Below, piece after piece: positions 1 through 8,505 of a DNA stretch of 64,000 nucleotides (positions within the stretch are counted from its first letter, which is position 1; each line of letters starts with the position of its first letter). The position numbers and the translations under genes were made by a program. The notes under the pieces are model-generated. The model was not told the origin of the DNA. It did not search any database and saw only the letters and a program-made list of their open reading frames with translations. Origin of the DNA: Sphingomonas sp. S2M10 (GTDB lineage: Bacteria; Pseudomonadota; Alphaproteobacteria; Sphingomonadales; Sphingomonadaceae); contig NZ_JAAILI010000048.1 of NCBI RefSeq assembly GCF_012650175.1, positions 51,042 to 115,041 on the forward strand, in the 5' to 3' direction.

Positions 1-1852
1 GATACCAGCCCTCGATCAGCGCCGGTGCCTTCTCGGCGAGATAGTTCACTGCATAGGGACGGCCGTTGAGCAGGATCACCACCACCGGCTTGCCCAGCGC
101 TATCAGCTCCTTTGCCAGCTGGTCCTGCGGCCCCGGCAGGTCGAGCGTCTCGCTGTCGCCGAGATGGTTGTCGGCCCAGGCTTCGCGGCTCACCGCCTCG
201 TTGCCGCCGAGCACCAGCACCACGACATCGGCGTTCTTCGCCGTCTCCAGCGCCTGGGCGCGGAGCTGGTCGTTCACCGAGGCCGGTACCTGCGCCACCG
301 CGTCTTTCGACCATTCGCGATGGTCGGTGATGCGGATGCCCTCGGCATAGTCGACCGCGAACTTGCCCTTGCCCTCGGCCTGCATGCCTTCGAGCACGCT
401 GACGACATGGTTGGGCAGGTCCGAATAGCCGCCGATGGGCGTGTCCTTGGCGTGGGTGCCGATCACCGCCATCCGCTTGATGCCCCTGGCGTCGAGCGGC
501 AGCAGGCCCTGCGCGTTCTTGAGCAGCACGATCGATTCGCGCGCCGCCTGGCGAGACAGCGCGATCGCCTCGGGCGTGTTGGTGCGCGCCGCCGCCAGCT
601 TCACTTCGGGATAAGGGTTCTCGAACAACCCGCCCTCGAACTTCATCCGCAGCACGCGGCGCACGGCATTGTCGATCTCGCCCTGGCTGACCCGGCCTTC
701 CTGCACCAGCGCCGCGAGGTGCTTGAACGCCTCGCCGTCCGGCGTCTCCACGTCGACGCCCGCGTCGAGCGCGCGCTGGGCGGCATCCTTGGGATCCTTG
801 AACATGTGGTGGCGGGTGATCAGCTCGCGGATCGCGAAATAGTCGCTGACCACGGCGCCCTGGAAGCCCCATTCGCCGCGCAGCACATCGGTGAGCAGCC
901 ATTTGTTCGCATGGCTCGGGATGCCGTCGATCTCGTTATAGCTGGCCATTACCGACATCACCGGCAGCGTCTTCACCGCCTGTTCGAAGGGCGGAAAGAA
1001 ATCCTCGCGCAGCGTCCGCTCGCCGAGCGAGGCGGGGCCGACATTGGTGCCGTTTTCGGGCTGGCCATGGCCGGTCATGTGCTTGAGGGTGATGAACACC
1101 TTGTCGGACTGGAGCGGCAGCGTGGTGCCCTGGAAGCCGCGGATCGCGGCGAGGCCCATCTGGGTGACGAGATACGGGTCCTCGCCGTAGGTTTCCTCGA
1201 TACGGCCCCATCGAGGATCGCGCGCCACGTCGACCACCGGGGCGAGGACGAGATTGGCGCCGCGCGCCCGCGCTTCCTTCGCTGCCATCGAGAAGATATT
1301 CTCGACCAGTTTCGGGTCGAAGCTGCTGGCGAGGCCGATCGACTGGGGGAAGCTGGTGGCGCCGGGGGCGACCAGGCCGTGCAGTGCCTCCTCGTGCATC
1401 AGCATCGGGATGCCGAGCCGGGTCTTCTCCATCGCCCATTTCTGCGCGGCATAGACGTAGCGCGCGGTCTCTTCCGGGCTCCGGTTGACGTCGCCGGCAT
1501 TGGCGCCCGCCGCCGTCGTCTGGCCTGCGGCGACACCACGCCGGTCGTAGGGACGCGAGATCATCCCCAAGCCGTTCGGAAAGCTGGCGCTCGCCTTCAC
1601 CGGATCGAACTCGCCCCTGGCGTCCTGCACCAGTCCCTTGTTGAGCCACAGCGCCTGGAGCTGCTGGACCTTTTCCTCCAGCGTCATGCGCGCGAGGAGG
1701 TCGTCCACGCGCGTCTCGATCGGCTGCGTGGCGTCCTTGTACAGCGGCTTGCCTGCACGCTCGCTCTGTGCGGCGGCGGGCAGGGCTCCGACGAAGGGCG
1801 TGAGTGCGGTCGCGGCAATGGCAAGCGCGGCGACGCGGCGGAAATGACGCAT
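1..1852 (-). CDS. Secreted glycoside hydrolase family 3 (beta-glucosidase / beta-xylosidase), 3' end outside window
   Basis: The protein begins MRHFRRVAALAIAATAL, a typical signal peptide ending near AAAQS, so it is exported to the periplasm or beyond. The GH3 N-terminal barrel follows: MLMHEEALHG, DPRWGR, KHMTGHG, ASYNEIDG, and the nucleophile motif GAVVSDY, whose Asp is the catalytic base of the family. The C-terminal sandwich starts with SIVLLKN and runs off the left edge. The family hydrolyses terminal beta-D-glucose or beta-D-xylose from oligosaccharides. The neighbouring xylose genes and a shared operator make a xylosidase role plausible, but the sequence alone does not fix the substrate. 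The start is ATG at 1852, the first codon before the signal peptide. Confidence 0.92.
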   Translation of the reverse strand, partial: MRHFRRVAALAIAATALTPFVGALPAAAQSERAGKPLYKDATQPIETRVDDLLARMTLEEKVQQLQALWLNKGLVQDARGEFDPVKASASFPNGLGMISRPYDRRGVAAGQTTAAGANAGDVNRSPEETARYVYAAQKWAMEKTRLGIPMLMHEEALHGLVAPGATSFPQSIGLASSFDPKLVENIFSMAAKEARARGANLVLAPVVDVARDPRWGRIEETYGEDPYLVTQMGLAAIRGFQGTTLPLQSDKVFITLKHMTGHGQPENGTNVGPASLGERTLREDFFPPFEQAVKTLPVMSVMASYNEIDGIPSHANKWLLTDVLRGEWGFQGAVVSDYFAIRELITRHHMFKDPKDAAQRALDAGVDVETPDGEAFKHLAALVQEGRVSQGEIDNAVRRVLRMKFEGGLFENPYPEVKLAAARTNTPEAIALSRQAARESIVLLKNAQGLLPLDARGIKRMAVIGTHAKDTPIGGYSDLPNHVVSVLEGMQAEGKGKFAVDYAEGIRITDHREWSKDAVAQVPASVNDQLRAQALETAKNADVVVLVLGGNEAVSREAWADNHLGDSETLDLPGPQDQLAKELIALGKPVVVILLNGRPYAVNYLAEKAPALIEGWY

Positions 1853-1904
1853 GTTCCTCTCCCTGAAGGCCGACGACGGTTCTGGCGGTCGCCTGATGCC
1901 ATGA

Positions 1905-1918
1905 TGGTAGCGTTATCA
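1905..1918. promoter_or_regulatory. Putative XylR (LacI-type) operator upstream of the GH3 gene
   Basis: The sequence is TGGTAGCGTTATCA. Its reverse complement differs by one base from the operator upstream of xylX (TGATAGCGCTACCA). It lies about 55 bp before the GH3 start. From memory, the Caulobacter xylose promoter carries TGTTAGCGCTACCA as its XylR site. Regulation is inferred. Confidence 0.7.
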
Positions 1919-1983
1919 TCTATAGGTGGGCGTGCGGAGCGGGGTCAACTGGTGCCATGCCGGTGCAGCAACGATTGCAATCG

Positions 1984-1997
1984 TGATAGCGCGAACT
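1984..1997. promoter_or_regulatory. Weak operator-like half site upstream of the LacI-type regulator
   Basis: TGATAGCGCGAACT matches the left half of the xyl operators seen here (TGATAGCGC) but the right half is degenerate. It lies 24 bp before the regulator start and could mediate autoregulation. It may be chance. Confidence 0.35.
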
Positions 1998-2020
1998 TAT
2001 GCGTCGGTGCAGGAGGGGGG

Positions 2021-3067
2021 ATGACAAAACCTAGCCGGCGCAGCCGGGGCAGCATTACCGTACAGGATGTGGCGCGCGAAGCGGGCGTGTCCGCCATGAC
2101 GGTGTCACGCGTCGTCAATGGCGGGACCAATGTGCGCGAAGCAACGCGCGACGCCGTGCTCGCCGCGATCGCCAAGCTCAACTACGCGCCCAACACCGCG
2201 GCGCGCACCCTGGCCGCAGGGGAAGCGACGCAGATCGGGCTGCTCTACTCCAATCCGTCGGCCGCCTATCTTTCCCAGTTCCTGATCGGCGCACTGGCGG
2301 CGGCGCGGCGCGCGGGCTGCCATCTCGTGCTCGAAGCCTGCGAGGGCGAGCGCCCCGAGGAACAGGCCGAGGCGACGCGTGGCTTCGCGCAGACGCACGT
2401 CCAGGGCGTGATCCTGCCGCCGCCGCTCTCCGAGGTCGGCGCGGTGCGCGACGAGCTCGACGCGGCCGGCATCCCCTGGGTGTCGGTGGCGATGGGCCTG
2501 CCGCCCGAAGGATGCCGCAACGTCCGCATCGACGATTTTGCCGCCGCCTGCGCGATGACGAAGCACCTGATCGACATGGGACATTCCCGCATCGGCTTCA
2601 TCCGCGGCAACCCCAACCAGACGTCCAGCGCCGAACGCTATCGCGGCTTCTGCGCCGCCATCGAGGAGGCGGGGCTGGATCTCGCCGCGATGCCGGTGGA
2701 GCAGGGCTATTTCACCTTCCGCTCCGGCATCATCGCGTGCGAGGCGCTGCTCGATCTGCCCCAGCCGCCGACCGCCATCTTCGCGAGCAACGACGACATG
2801 GCGGCGGCGGCCGTGGGCGTGGCGCACCGCCGGGGGCTGCACGTTCCCCAGGATCTCAGCGTCGTCGGGTTCGACGACACGTCGCTCGCCACCACGATGT
2901 GGCCGGAACTGACCACCGTCCGCCAGCCGATCGCGGCGATGGCGGAGGCGGCGCTGACCATGCTGCTGGAGGAATTGCGTCCCGGCGGCGAGGGGGGACC
3001 TGCCGAACAAGTGCTTGCACATCAGCTGATCGTGCGCGAATCCTGCGCGCCGCCACCCCGGGCGTAG
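2021..3067 (+). CDS. xylR: LacI/GalR-family transcriptional regulator, probable xylose repressor
   Basis: The 348-residue protein has an N-terminal LacI helix-turn-helix (ITVQDVAREAGVSAMTVSRV, then the hinge LNYAPNTAARTLA) and a periplasmic-binding-like effector domain ending with FASNDDMAAAAV and VVGFDDTSLA. The family binds palindromic operators and is released by a sugar. The start is ATG 2021, preceded by the strong site AGGAGGGG; the open frame extends far upstream but that part is antisense to the GH3 gene. It sits between the GH3 gene and the transporter, and near-identical operators occur before GH3, the transporter and xylX. The xylose assignment is inferred from this context. Confidence 0.88.
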   Translation: MTKPSRRSRGSITVQDVAREAGVSAMTVSRVVNGGTNVREATRDAVLAAIAKLNYAPNTAARTLAAGEATQIGLLYSNPSAAYLSQFLIGALAAARRAGCHLVLEACEGERPEEQAEATRGFAQTHVQGVILPPPLSEVGAVRDELDAAGIPWVSVAMGLPPEGCRNVRIDDFAAACAMTKHLIDMGHSRIGFIRGNPNQTSSAERYRGFCAAIEEAGLDLAAMPVEQGYFTFRSGIIACEALLDLPQPPTAIFASNDDMAAAAVGVAHRRGLHVPQDLSVVGFDDTSLATTMWPELTTVRQPIAAMAEAALTMLLEELRPGGEGGPAEQVLAHQLIVRESCAPPPRA

Positions 3068-3145
3068 GATTGGCTGGAGACAACGTTGGCAGAAACCTGT
3101 GCATGCCACATCTGCCGGCTTGCTTTTCCTGGTTGCACGGGCCAG

Positions 3146-3159
3146 CGTTACCGCTAACA
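3146..3159. promoter_or_regulatory. Putative XylR operator upstream of the sugar transporter
   Basis: CGTTACCGCTAACA, read on the other strand as TGTTAGCGGTAACG, fits the pattern TGWTAGCGSTAMCR shared with sites at 1905 and 10472. It lies about 40 bp before the transporter start. Confidence 0.6.
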
Positions 3160-3197
3160 AATCGCCCATAGTCTCGGGTGACCAGGAGAGGGATCGG

Positions 3198-4604
3198 ATG
3201 AACCAGACAGCAGAGAAGGCCAATATCGGCCTGATCGGCGCCATCGTGGCGGTTGCCACGATCGGCGGACTACTTTTCGGCTATGACAGCGGCGCGGTGA
3301 ACGGCACCCAGCCGGGGCTGCAGGCTGCGTTCCAGCTGGACGAGGCCGGGCTCGGCTTCACCGTCGGCTCGCTGCTGATCGGCTGCTTCATCGGCGCCTT
3401 CTTCGCCGGCACGCTGGCGGACGCGATCGGCCGCCGCAACGTGATGCGGCTTGCCGCCTTCATCTTCCTCGTCGGCGCGCTGGCGCAGGGCTTCGCGCAT
3501 CTCCACGGCGTGTTCGTCGTCGCGCGGATCGCCGGCGGCATCGCGGTGGGCGCCGCCTCGGTGCTGTCGCCCGCCTATATCTCCGAAGTCGCCCCCGCGA
3601 ACATTCGCGGCCGGATGACGACGGTGCAGCAGATCATGATCATCTCCGGCCTCACCGCCGCGTTCGTGGTCAACTATTATCTGGCCGCCGCCGCCGGCGC
3701 CTCGACCGAACCCTTCTGGGGCGGGCTCGAAGCCTGGCGCTGGATGTACCTGATGCAGGCGATCCCCGCCGCGGTGTTCCTGGTCGCCTTGTTCTTCATC
3801 CCGGAGAGCCCGCGCTATCTCGTCGCCAAGGGCCGCACCGAGGAAGCGACCAAGGTGCTGACCGACCTGTTCGGCCCCAACACCGCGCGCGCCAAGCTGG
3901 AGGAAATCCGCGCCAGCTTCAGCGCCGATCACCGCCCGAGCTTCCGCGACCTGATCGATCCGCGCACCGGCAAGATCCGCACGATCCTGTGGGCAGGCCT
4001 GGTCATCGCGGTGTTCCAGCAGCTCGTCGGCATCAACGTGATCTTCTATTACGGCTCCACGCTGTGGCAGCTGGCCGGCTTCACCGAAGCGGATTCGCTG
4101 CTGATCAACATCGTGTCGGGCGCGGTCTCGATCGCCGCCTGCCTCGTCACCATCGGCCTGGTCGACAAGATCGGCCGCAAGCCGCTGCTGCTGATCGGCT
4201 CGGCGGGCATGGCGGTGACGCTGTTCGTGCTGGTCTATGCCTTCGGCCATGGCACGCTCGACGCGGCGGGCAAGCTGGTGCTTTCGCCCGATCTCGGCAA
4301 GCTCGCCGTGGTCGCCGCAAATCTCTATGTGATCTTCTTCAACATCAGCTGGGGCCCGGTGATGTGGGTGATGCTCGGCGAAATGTTCCCGAACCAGATC
4401 CGCGGCTCGGCGCTGGCGGTGTGCGGCTTCGCCCAGTGGTTCGCCAACTATCTGATCGCGCAGAGCTTCCCGGTGATGGCGTCCAAGCTCGGCCTGGCGG
4501 CCAGCTACACCTTCTACGCCGTCTGCGCGGCGGTCAGCTTCTTCCTCGTCCTGAAGTTCATCAAGGAAACCAAGGGCAAGGAACTCGAGGCGATGGAGGG
4601 GTAA
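3198..4604 (+). CDS. xylE: MFS sugar:proton symporter (XylE-like)
   Basis: This 468-residue protein has the major facilitator sugar porter layout with twelve predicted membrane segments. Signature motifs are GYDSGAVNGTQ in helix 1, DAIGRRNVM after helix 2, PESPRYL at the end of the first half, QQLVGINVIFYYG in helix 7, DKIGRKPLL, and a C-terminal KETKGKELE. These are typical of D-xylose/glucose/arabinose proton symporters of the inner membrane. ATG 3198 follows AGGAGAGG with good spacing; the upstream in-frame ATG at 3099 would add a non-hydrophobic tail. The operator at 3146 and the downstream xylD suggest xylose uptake. Substrate is inferred from context. Confidence 0.88.
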   Translation: MNQTAEKANIGLIGAIVAVATIGGLLFGYDSGAVNGTQPGLQAAFQLDEAGLGFTVGSLLIGCFIGAFFAGTLADAIGRRNVMRLAAFIFLVGALAQGFAHLHGVFVVARIAGGIAVGAASVLSPAYISEVAPANIRGRMTTVQQIMIISGLTAAFVVNYYLAAAAGASTEPFWGGLEAWRWMYLMQAIPAAVFLVALFFIPESPRYLVAKGRTEEATKVLTDLFGPNTARAKLEEIRASFSADHRPSFRDLIDPRTGKIRTILWAGLVIAVFQQLVGINVIFYYGSTLWQLAGFTEADSLLINIVSGAVSIAACLVTIGLVDKIGRKPLLLIGSAGMAVTLFVLVYAFGHGTLDAAGKLVLSPDLGKLAVVAANLYVIFFNISWGPVMWVMLGEMFPNQIRGSALAVCGFAQWFANYLIAQSFPVMASKLGLAASYTFYAVCAAVSFFLVLKFIKETKGKELEAMEG

Positions 4605-4620
4605 AACCCTTCTTCTTCTT

Positions 4621-4766
4621 AGCCCCTCCCTTTCAAGGGAGGGGTTGGGGTGGGTGCGCGGCGACTTAGCCGCGCTCCTGCACCCGGAGGGGGAAGTCGC
4701 CGGCTGGGGCATCGAGCCCCATCCGCCGAGACCCACCCCCAACCCCTCCCTTGAAAGGGAGGGGCT
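4621..4766. repeat. REPIN-like inverted repeat pair
   Basis: The left arm 4621-4655 (AGCCCCTCCCTTTCAAGGGA...) and right arm 4731-4766 are near-perfect reverse complements, each itself a short hairpin. The 75 bp between them also contain complementary GGCGACTT/AAGTCGCC segments. This is the layout of a REP doublet or small MITE. It fills the xylE-xylD gap and may attenuate transcription between them. Confidence 0.75.
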
Positions 4767-4790
4767 TAGATTTTGTATGTGGAGACACAC

Positions 4791-6566
4791 GTGACCCGCA
4801 CGCCCGTCCGTCCGTTCCGATCGCGCGAATGGTTCGCCGCCCCCGGCCGCGCCGACATGGCCGCGCTCTATCTCGAGCGCTTCATGAACTACGGCATCAC
4901 GCCAGCGGAGCTGACCTCGGGCAAGCCGATCATCGGCATCGCCCAGTCGGGCAGCGACATCGCGCCGTGCAACCGCATCCATCTGGAGACGGTGAAGCGC
5001 GCCCGCGAAGGCATCCTGGCGGCCGGCGGCATCCCGATGGAATTCCCGCTCCACCCGATCTTCGAGAATTGCCGCCGCCCGACCGCGGCGCTCGATCGCA
5101 ACCTCGCCTATCTCGGCCTGGTCGAGATCCTCAACGGCTATCCGATCGACGCGGTGATCCTGACGACCGGCTGCGACAAGACCACGCCCTCGTCGCTGAT
5201 GGCCGCCTCCACCGTCGACATGCCCGCGATCGTCCTGTCGGGCGGGCCGATGCTCGACGGCTGGCACGAAGGCGAGCTGGTCGGCTCGGGCACGGTGATC
5301 TGGCGCTCGCGCCGCAAGATGGCGGCGGGCGAGATCGACGAGGCCGAGTTCCTCCGCCGCGCGATGGAAAGCGCGCCGTCCTCGGGCCATTGCAACACCA
5401 TGGGCACCGCCTCCACGATGAACAGCATGGCCGAGGGGCTGGGCATGAGCCTGCCCGGCTGCGCGATGATCCCGGCGCCCTATCGCGAGCGCGGGCAGAT
5501 CGCCTACGAGACCGGCAAACGCATCGTCGAGATGGCCTATGAGGACCTTCGCCCGTCGAAGATCCTGACCAAGCAGAGCTTCCTCAACGCGATCAAGCTG
5601 CTCACCGCGATCGGCGGCTCGACCAACGCGCAGCCGCACCTCAACGCGATGGCCGCGCATGCCGGCATCACCATCACGCCGGAGGACTGGCAGACCGGCT
5701 ATGACCTGCCGCTGATCGTCAACATGCAGCCGGCAGGGCAATATCTCTCCGAGCGCTTCCACCGCGCCGGCGGTATCCCCGCGGTGCTCAAGCTGCTGGT
5801 CGATGCCGGGATCCTCGACGGCAGCGTCGCGACCTGCACCGGCAAGACCATGGCGGAGAATGTGGCGGACGCACGCGTACTCGATGCCGACGTGATCTTC
5901 CCCATCGACAAGCCGCTGATGGAGAAAGCCGGGTTCCTGGTGCTCACCGGCAATCTGTTCGACATGGCGATCATGAAGACCAGCGTGATCTCCGACCAGT
6001 TCCGCGCGCGCTACCTCTCCACCCCGGGGCAGGAGGGCGTGTTCGAGGTCCGCGCGGTGGTGTTCGACGGGTCGGACGATTATCACCACCGGATCAACGA
6101 TCCGGCGCTCGCCATCGACGACAATTGCATCCTGGTGATCCGCGGCGCGGGCGTGCTGGGCTGGCCCGGCTCGGCCGAAGTCGTCAACATGCAGCCGCCC
6201 GACGCGATCCTGCAGAAGGGCATCCAGAGCCTGCCGACGCTGGGCGACGGCCGCCAGTCGGGCACGTCGGACAGCCCGTCGATCCTCAACGCCTCGCCGG
6301 AAAGCGCCGCGGGCGGGGGGCTATCCTGGCTGCGCACCGGCGACGTGATCCGCATCGACCTCAACCAGGGCCGCGTCGACGCGCTGGTCGAGGCCGACGA
6401 GATCGCCCGCCGCAAGGGCGAGCCCGCGCCGCCGATCCCGCCGAGCAACACGCCGTGGGAAGAGCTGTACCGCGAGAAATCGGGCCAGCTGCACGAAGGC
6501 GGCGTGCTGGAGTTCGCGACCAAATATCGCGGCACCGGGCTGAAGGTGCCGCGGCACAATCATTGA
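4791..6566 (+). CDS. xylD: D-xylonate dehydratase (IlvD/Edd family)
   Basis: The enzyme removes water from D-xylonate to give 2-keto-3-deoxy-D-xylonate. The 591-residue length equals that recalled for Caulobacter XylD. IlvD/Edd iron-sulfur cysteines are visible in DIAPCNRIH, TTGCDKTTPSS and SGHCNTMGTAS, along with the family motifs PSSLMAAS and LTAIGGSTNA. The start is taken as GTG 4791 because GGAG lies six bases upstream and it gives the family N-terminus (VTRTPVRPFRSREWF); the frame opens at a TTG at 4773. It lies downstream of the transporter on the same strand, separated by the 4621-4766 repeat. L-arabinonate dehydratase is the main alternative, but XylB and XylX nearby favour xylonate. 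Confidence 0.92.
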   Translation: MTRTPVRPFRSREWFAAPGRADMAALYLERFMNYGITPAELTSGKPIIGIAQSGSDIAPCNRIHLETVKRAREGILAAGGIPMEFPLHPIFENCRRPTAALDRNLAYLGLVEILNGYPIDAVILTTGCDKTTPSSLMAASTVDMPAIVLSGGPMLDGWHEGELVGSGTVIWRSRRKMAAGEIDEAEFLRRAMESAPSSGHCNTMGTASTMNSMAEGLGMSLPGCAMIPAPYRERGQIAYETGKRIVEMAYEDLRPSKILTKQSFLNAIKLLTAIGGSTNAQPHLNAMAAHAGITITPEDWQTGYDLPLIVNMQPAGQYLSERFHRAGGIPAVLKLLVDAGILDGSVATCTGKTMAENVADARVLDADVIFPIDKPLMEKAGFLVLTGNLFDMAIMKTSVISDQFRARYLSTPGQEGVFEVRAVVFDGSDDYHHRINDPALAIDDNCILVIRGAGVLGWPGSAEVVNMQPPDAILQKGIQSLPTLGDGRQSGTSDSPSILNASPESAAGGGLSWLRTGDVIRIDLNQGRVDALVEADEIARRKGEPAPPIPPSNTPWEELYREKSGQLHEGGVLEFATKYRGTGLKVPRHNH

Positions 6567-6603
6567 TGGGGTGGGGGGTGCTTTGCGCCCCCCATCCATG
6601 TTT

Positions 6604-6700
6604 CGTCATTCCCGCGAAGGCGGGAATCCATTTGCCAGGACGTTTGAGGAAAGAATCTCGGCATCAGCGCCAATGGATCCCCGCCTTCGCGGGGATGACG
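6604..6700. repeat. REPIN-like inverted repeat pair
   Basis: CGTCATTCCCGCGAAGGCGGGAATCCAT at 6604-6631 (hairpin by itself) and its near reverse complement at 6673-6700 flank 41 bp. This hairpin family is widespread in proteobacterial intergenic DNA. It is downstream of xylD and could act as a terminator or mRNA stabiliser. Confidence 0.75.
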
Positions 6701-6836
6701 GCGATGGCGTGGCGCGGTGTGCGCCTCTCGCACCATTCCATCTCGCCCCTGACCCCACCTCCGGCCCATTCCGGAGATGGAAAGTGTCACCCGCCAGTGA
6801 TAGTTAACCTTCGCCAACCAAGGGGAAGGGGACAGC

Positions 6837-7460
6837 GTGAGCGAAGGGGCACCGGCGAAGCGTCCGCGCAATGCGGCCAATACGCGGGGGGTAATTCTCG
6901 AGGCGGCCAAGCGGCTGCTCGCGGAGCAGGGCTTTGCCCGCTGGGGCGTGAACGCGATCGCGCGTGCCTCGGGCTATGACAAGCAGCTGATCTACCGCTA
7001 TTTCGGCGGCATGGACGGGCTCGCCGAAGCGATCGCCGCCGATGTTTCCGCCTGGATGGAAACCGCGCTGGTGCGGCCGGAAAACGTGCCGCCGCCCGCA
7101 AGCTATGCGGAAATGATGGGCCGTGTCGCCGTGGCGTTGCTCGATGCACTGCGTAGCGACCCGCTGGCGCAGAAGATCCTGGCGTGGGAACTCTCGGCCC
7201 CGTCCAAGCTCGCCAGCGCCTTCACCGAGGCCCGGGGCAAGGCGCTGAGCGCCTGGATCGCCCGCGAGCGCGGCACGCTGCAGCGGCCGGCGGGGATCGA
7301 CGCGCCGATGCTCAATGCCCTGCTGATCGCGTCGATCCAGCAGCTGGTGCTGTCCGGCGCCACCAGCGGGCGGTTCCTGGGGCTGGATCTGTCGGACGAC
7401 GCGGGCTGGGAGCGGGTCCGCGGCGGCATCGCCGGGCTTACCCGGGCCATGTACCAGTAA
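6837..7460 (+). CDS. TetR/AcrR-family transcriptional regulator
   Basis: The 207-residue protein has the TetR N-terminal helix-turn-helix at about residues 14-60: VILEAAKRLLAEQG, VNAIARASGYDKQLIYRYFGG. A helical ligand-binding and dimerisation domain follows. GTG 6837 is preceded by AGGGGAAGGGG. It lies between xylD and the convergent xylC. The ligand and target are unknown; its position inside the xylose locus may be incidental. Confidence 0.85.
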   Translation: MSEGAPAKRPRNAANTRGVILEAAKRLLAEQGFARWGVNAIARASGYDKQLIYRYFGGMDGLAEAIAADVSAWMETALVRPENVPPPASYAEMMGRVAVALLDALRSDPLAQKILAWELSAPSKLASAFTEARGKALSAWIARERGTLQRPAGIDAPMLNALLIASIQQLVLSGATSGRFLGLDLSDDAGWERVRGGIAGLTRAMYQ

Positions 7461-7484
7461 GGCGTAACCCTTCCGTCTTCCCTT

Positions 7485-7602
7485 CCCCTCCCGCTTGCGG
7501 GAGGGGCTAGGGGAGGGGGTGTCGCGCTAGCGGGCGACGGCGTTCCAGAAAGAACCCCCACGTCGCACCCTCCCCCATCCCCTCCCGCAAGCGGGAGGGG
7601 CG
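7485..7602. repeat. REPIN-like inverted repeat pair between convergent genes
   Basis: The arms at 7485-7521 (CCCCTCCCGCTTGCGGGAGG...) and 7566-7602 are reverse complements and each forms its own hairpin. The element lies between the converging tetR and xylC genes, where it could end transcription from both sides. Confidence 0.75.
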
Positions 7603-7610
7603 TTTCGGGT

Positions 7611-8504
7611 TTACGCCCCCACCCGGATCATCGTGCCCGGCTGGCCCGCCACGGTGACGCGGAAGCGGAACAGGTCGCCCGAGCTGGGCCGGGCGGCCTT
7701 GTCCTCGGCGGAGAGGTGCTTGTTGGCGGTGGTGGCATAGACGGTCTTCAGGTCCGGGCCGCCGAACGCGATCTTGGTGATCGCGTCGACAGGGAAGGGT
7801 ACCGTCTCGACCAGCTCGCCCGCCGGCGAATAGCGGCGAACCTCGGAGCCTGCATAGAGGCTCACCCACACATAGCCTTCGCTGTCGACGCAAGGGCCGT
7901 CCGGGAAGCCCTCGCCTTCAGCGATGCGCACGAACTCGCGGCGGTTCACCAGCGTGCCGTCCGCGTCGATGTCGCAGGCATAGACCACGGCGCCGAGCGT
8001 ATCGACATGGTAGAGCGTCTTGCCGTCAGGCGAGACCGCCGGGCCGTTGGTGATCGACACCTTGGGCGTGGAGGCAACGCAGCTGCCGTCCGCCGCGAGG
8101 CGATAGATGGTGCCGCTGGCCTCGCTCTCGCCGTCATCCATAGTGCCGAACCAAAGCCGGCCTTCCGGATCGACGGTGCCGTCGTTCAGGCGGTTACCGG
8201 GCAGGCCAGGCTCGGGGTCGACCAGCGGGGTGAAGCTGCCGTCGGCCGGATCGAACTTCGCAAGGCCGGTCTGCAGGCCTGCGACGAAGCCGCCGCTGGC
8301 GGCCGGGAGCGCGAAGCCCACCTGGGCGGGCGCATCCCAGCTCGCCTTGTCGCCGGTGGCGGGGTCATAGCGGTGGATCTTGTGGCTCTTGATGTCGACG
8401 AACCACAGCGCGGCATCGCGCTCCACCCACACCGGGCCTTCGAGAAGCGGGGCAGCGAGCCCCCACACGCTCTCCGGCGCCGATTCCACCACCTTGTCGG
8501 TCAT
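7611..8504 (-). CDS. xylC: SMP-30/gluconolactonase family xylono-lactonase
   Basis: This 297-residue cytoplasmic protein is a six-bladed SMP-30/Cgr1 propeller. Metal-ligand positions of the family are recognisable: Glu22 in LLEGPVW, Asn in GNRLNDGTVD followed by GRLWFGTMD, and Asp in the SPDGKTLYHVDT segment. Family members open sugar lactones, here most likely D-xylonolactone to D-xylonate. ATG 8504 lies one base after the xylB stop (TAA-G-ATG) with GGAG upstream, so translation is coupled to xylB. Substrate is inferred from the operon. Confidence 0.9.
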   Translation of the reverse strand: MTDKVVESAPESVWGLAAPLLEGPVWVERDAALWFVDIKSHKIHRYDPATGDKASWDAPAQVGFALPAASGGFVAGLQTGLAKFDPADGSFTPLVDPEPGLPGNRLNDGTVDPEGRLWFGTMDDGESEASGTIYRLAADGSCVASTPKVSITNGPAVSPDGKTLYHVDTLGAVVYACDIDADGTLVNRREFVRIAEGEGFPDGPCVDSEGYVWVSLYAGSEVRRYSPAGELVETVPFPVDAITKIAFGGPDLKTVYATTANKHLSAEDKAARPSSGDLFRFRVTVAGQPGTMIRVGA

Positions 8505-8505
8505 C

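Noticed and set aside
164..2020. Long rightward open frame reaching into the LacI gene
   Set aside because: It is antisense to the GH3 gene, whose translation has all family motifs. Only the part from ATG 2021 is real.
3270..6089. 939-codon leftward open frame
   Set aside because: It is antisense to the transporter and xylD and has the Arg/Asp/His-rich composition of a high-GC shadow frame.
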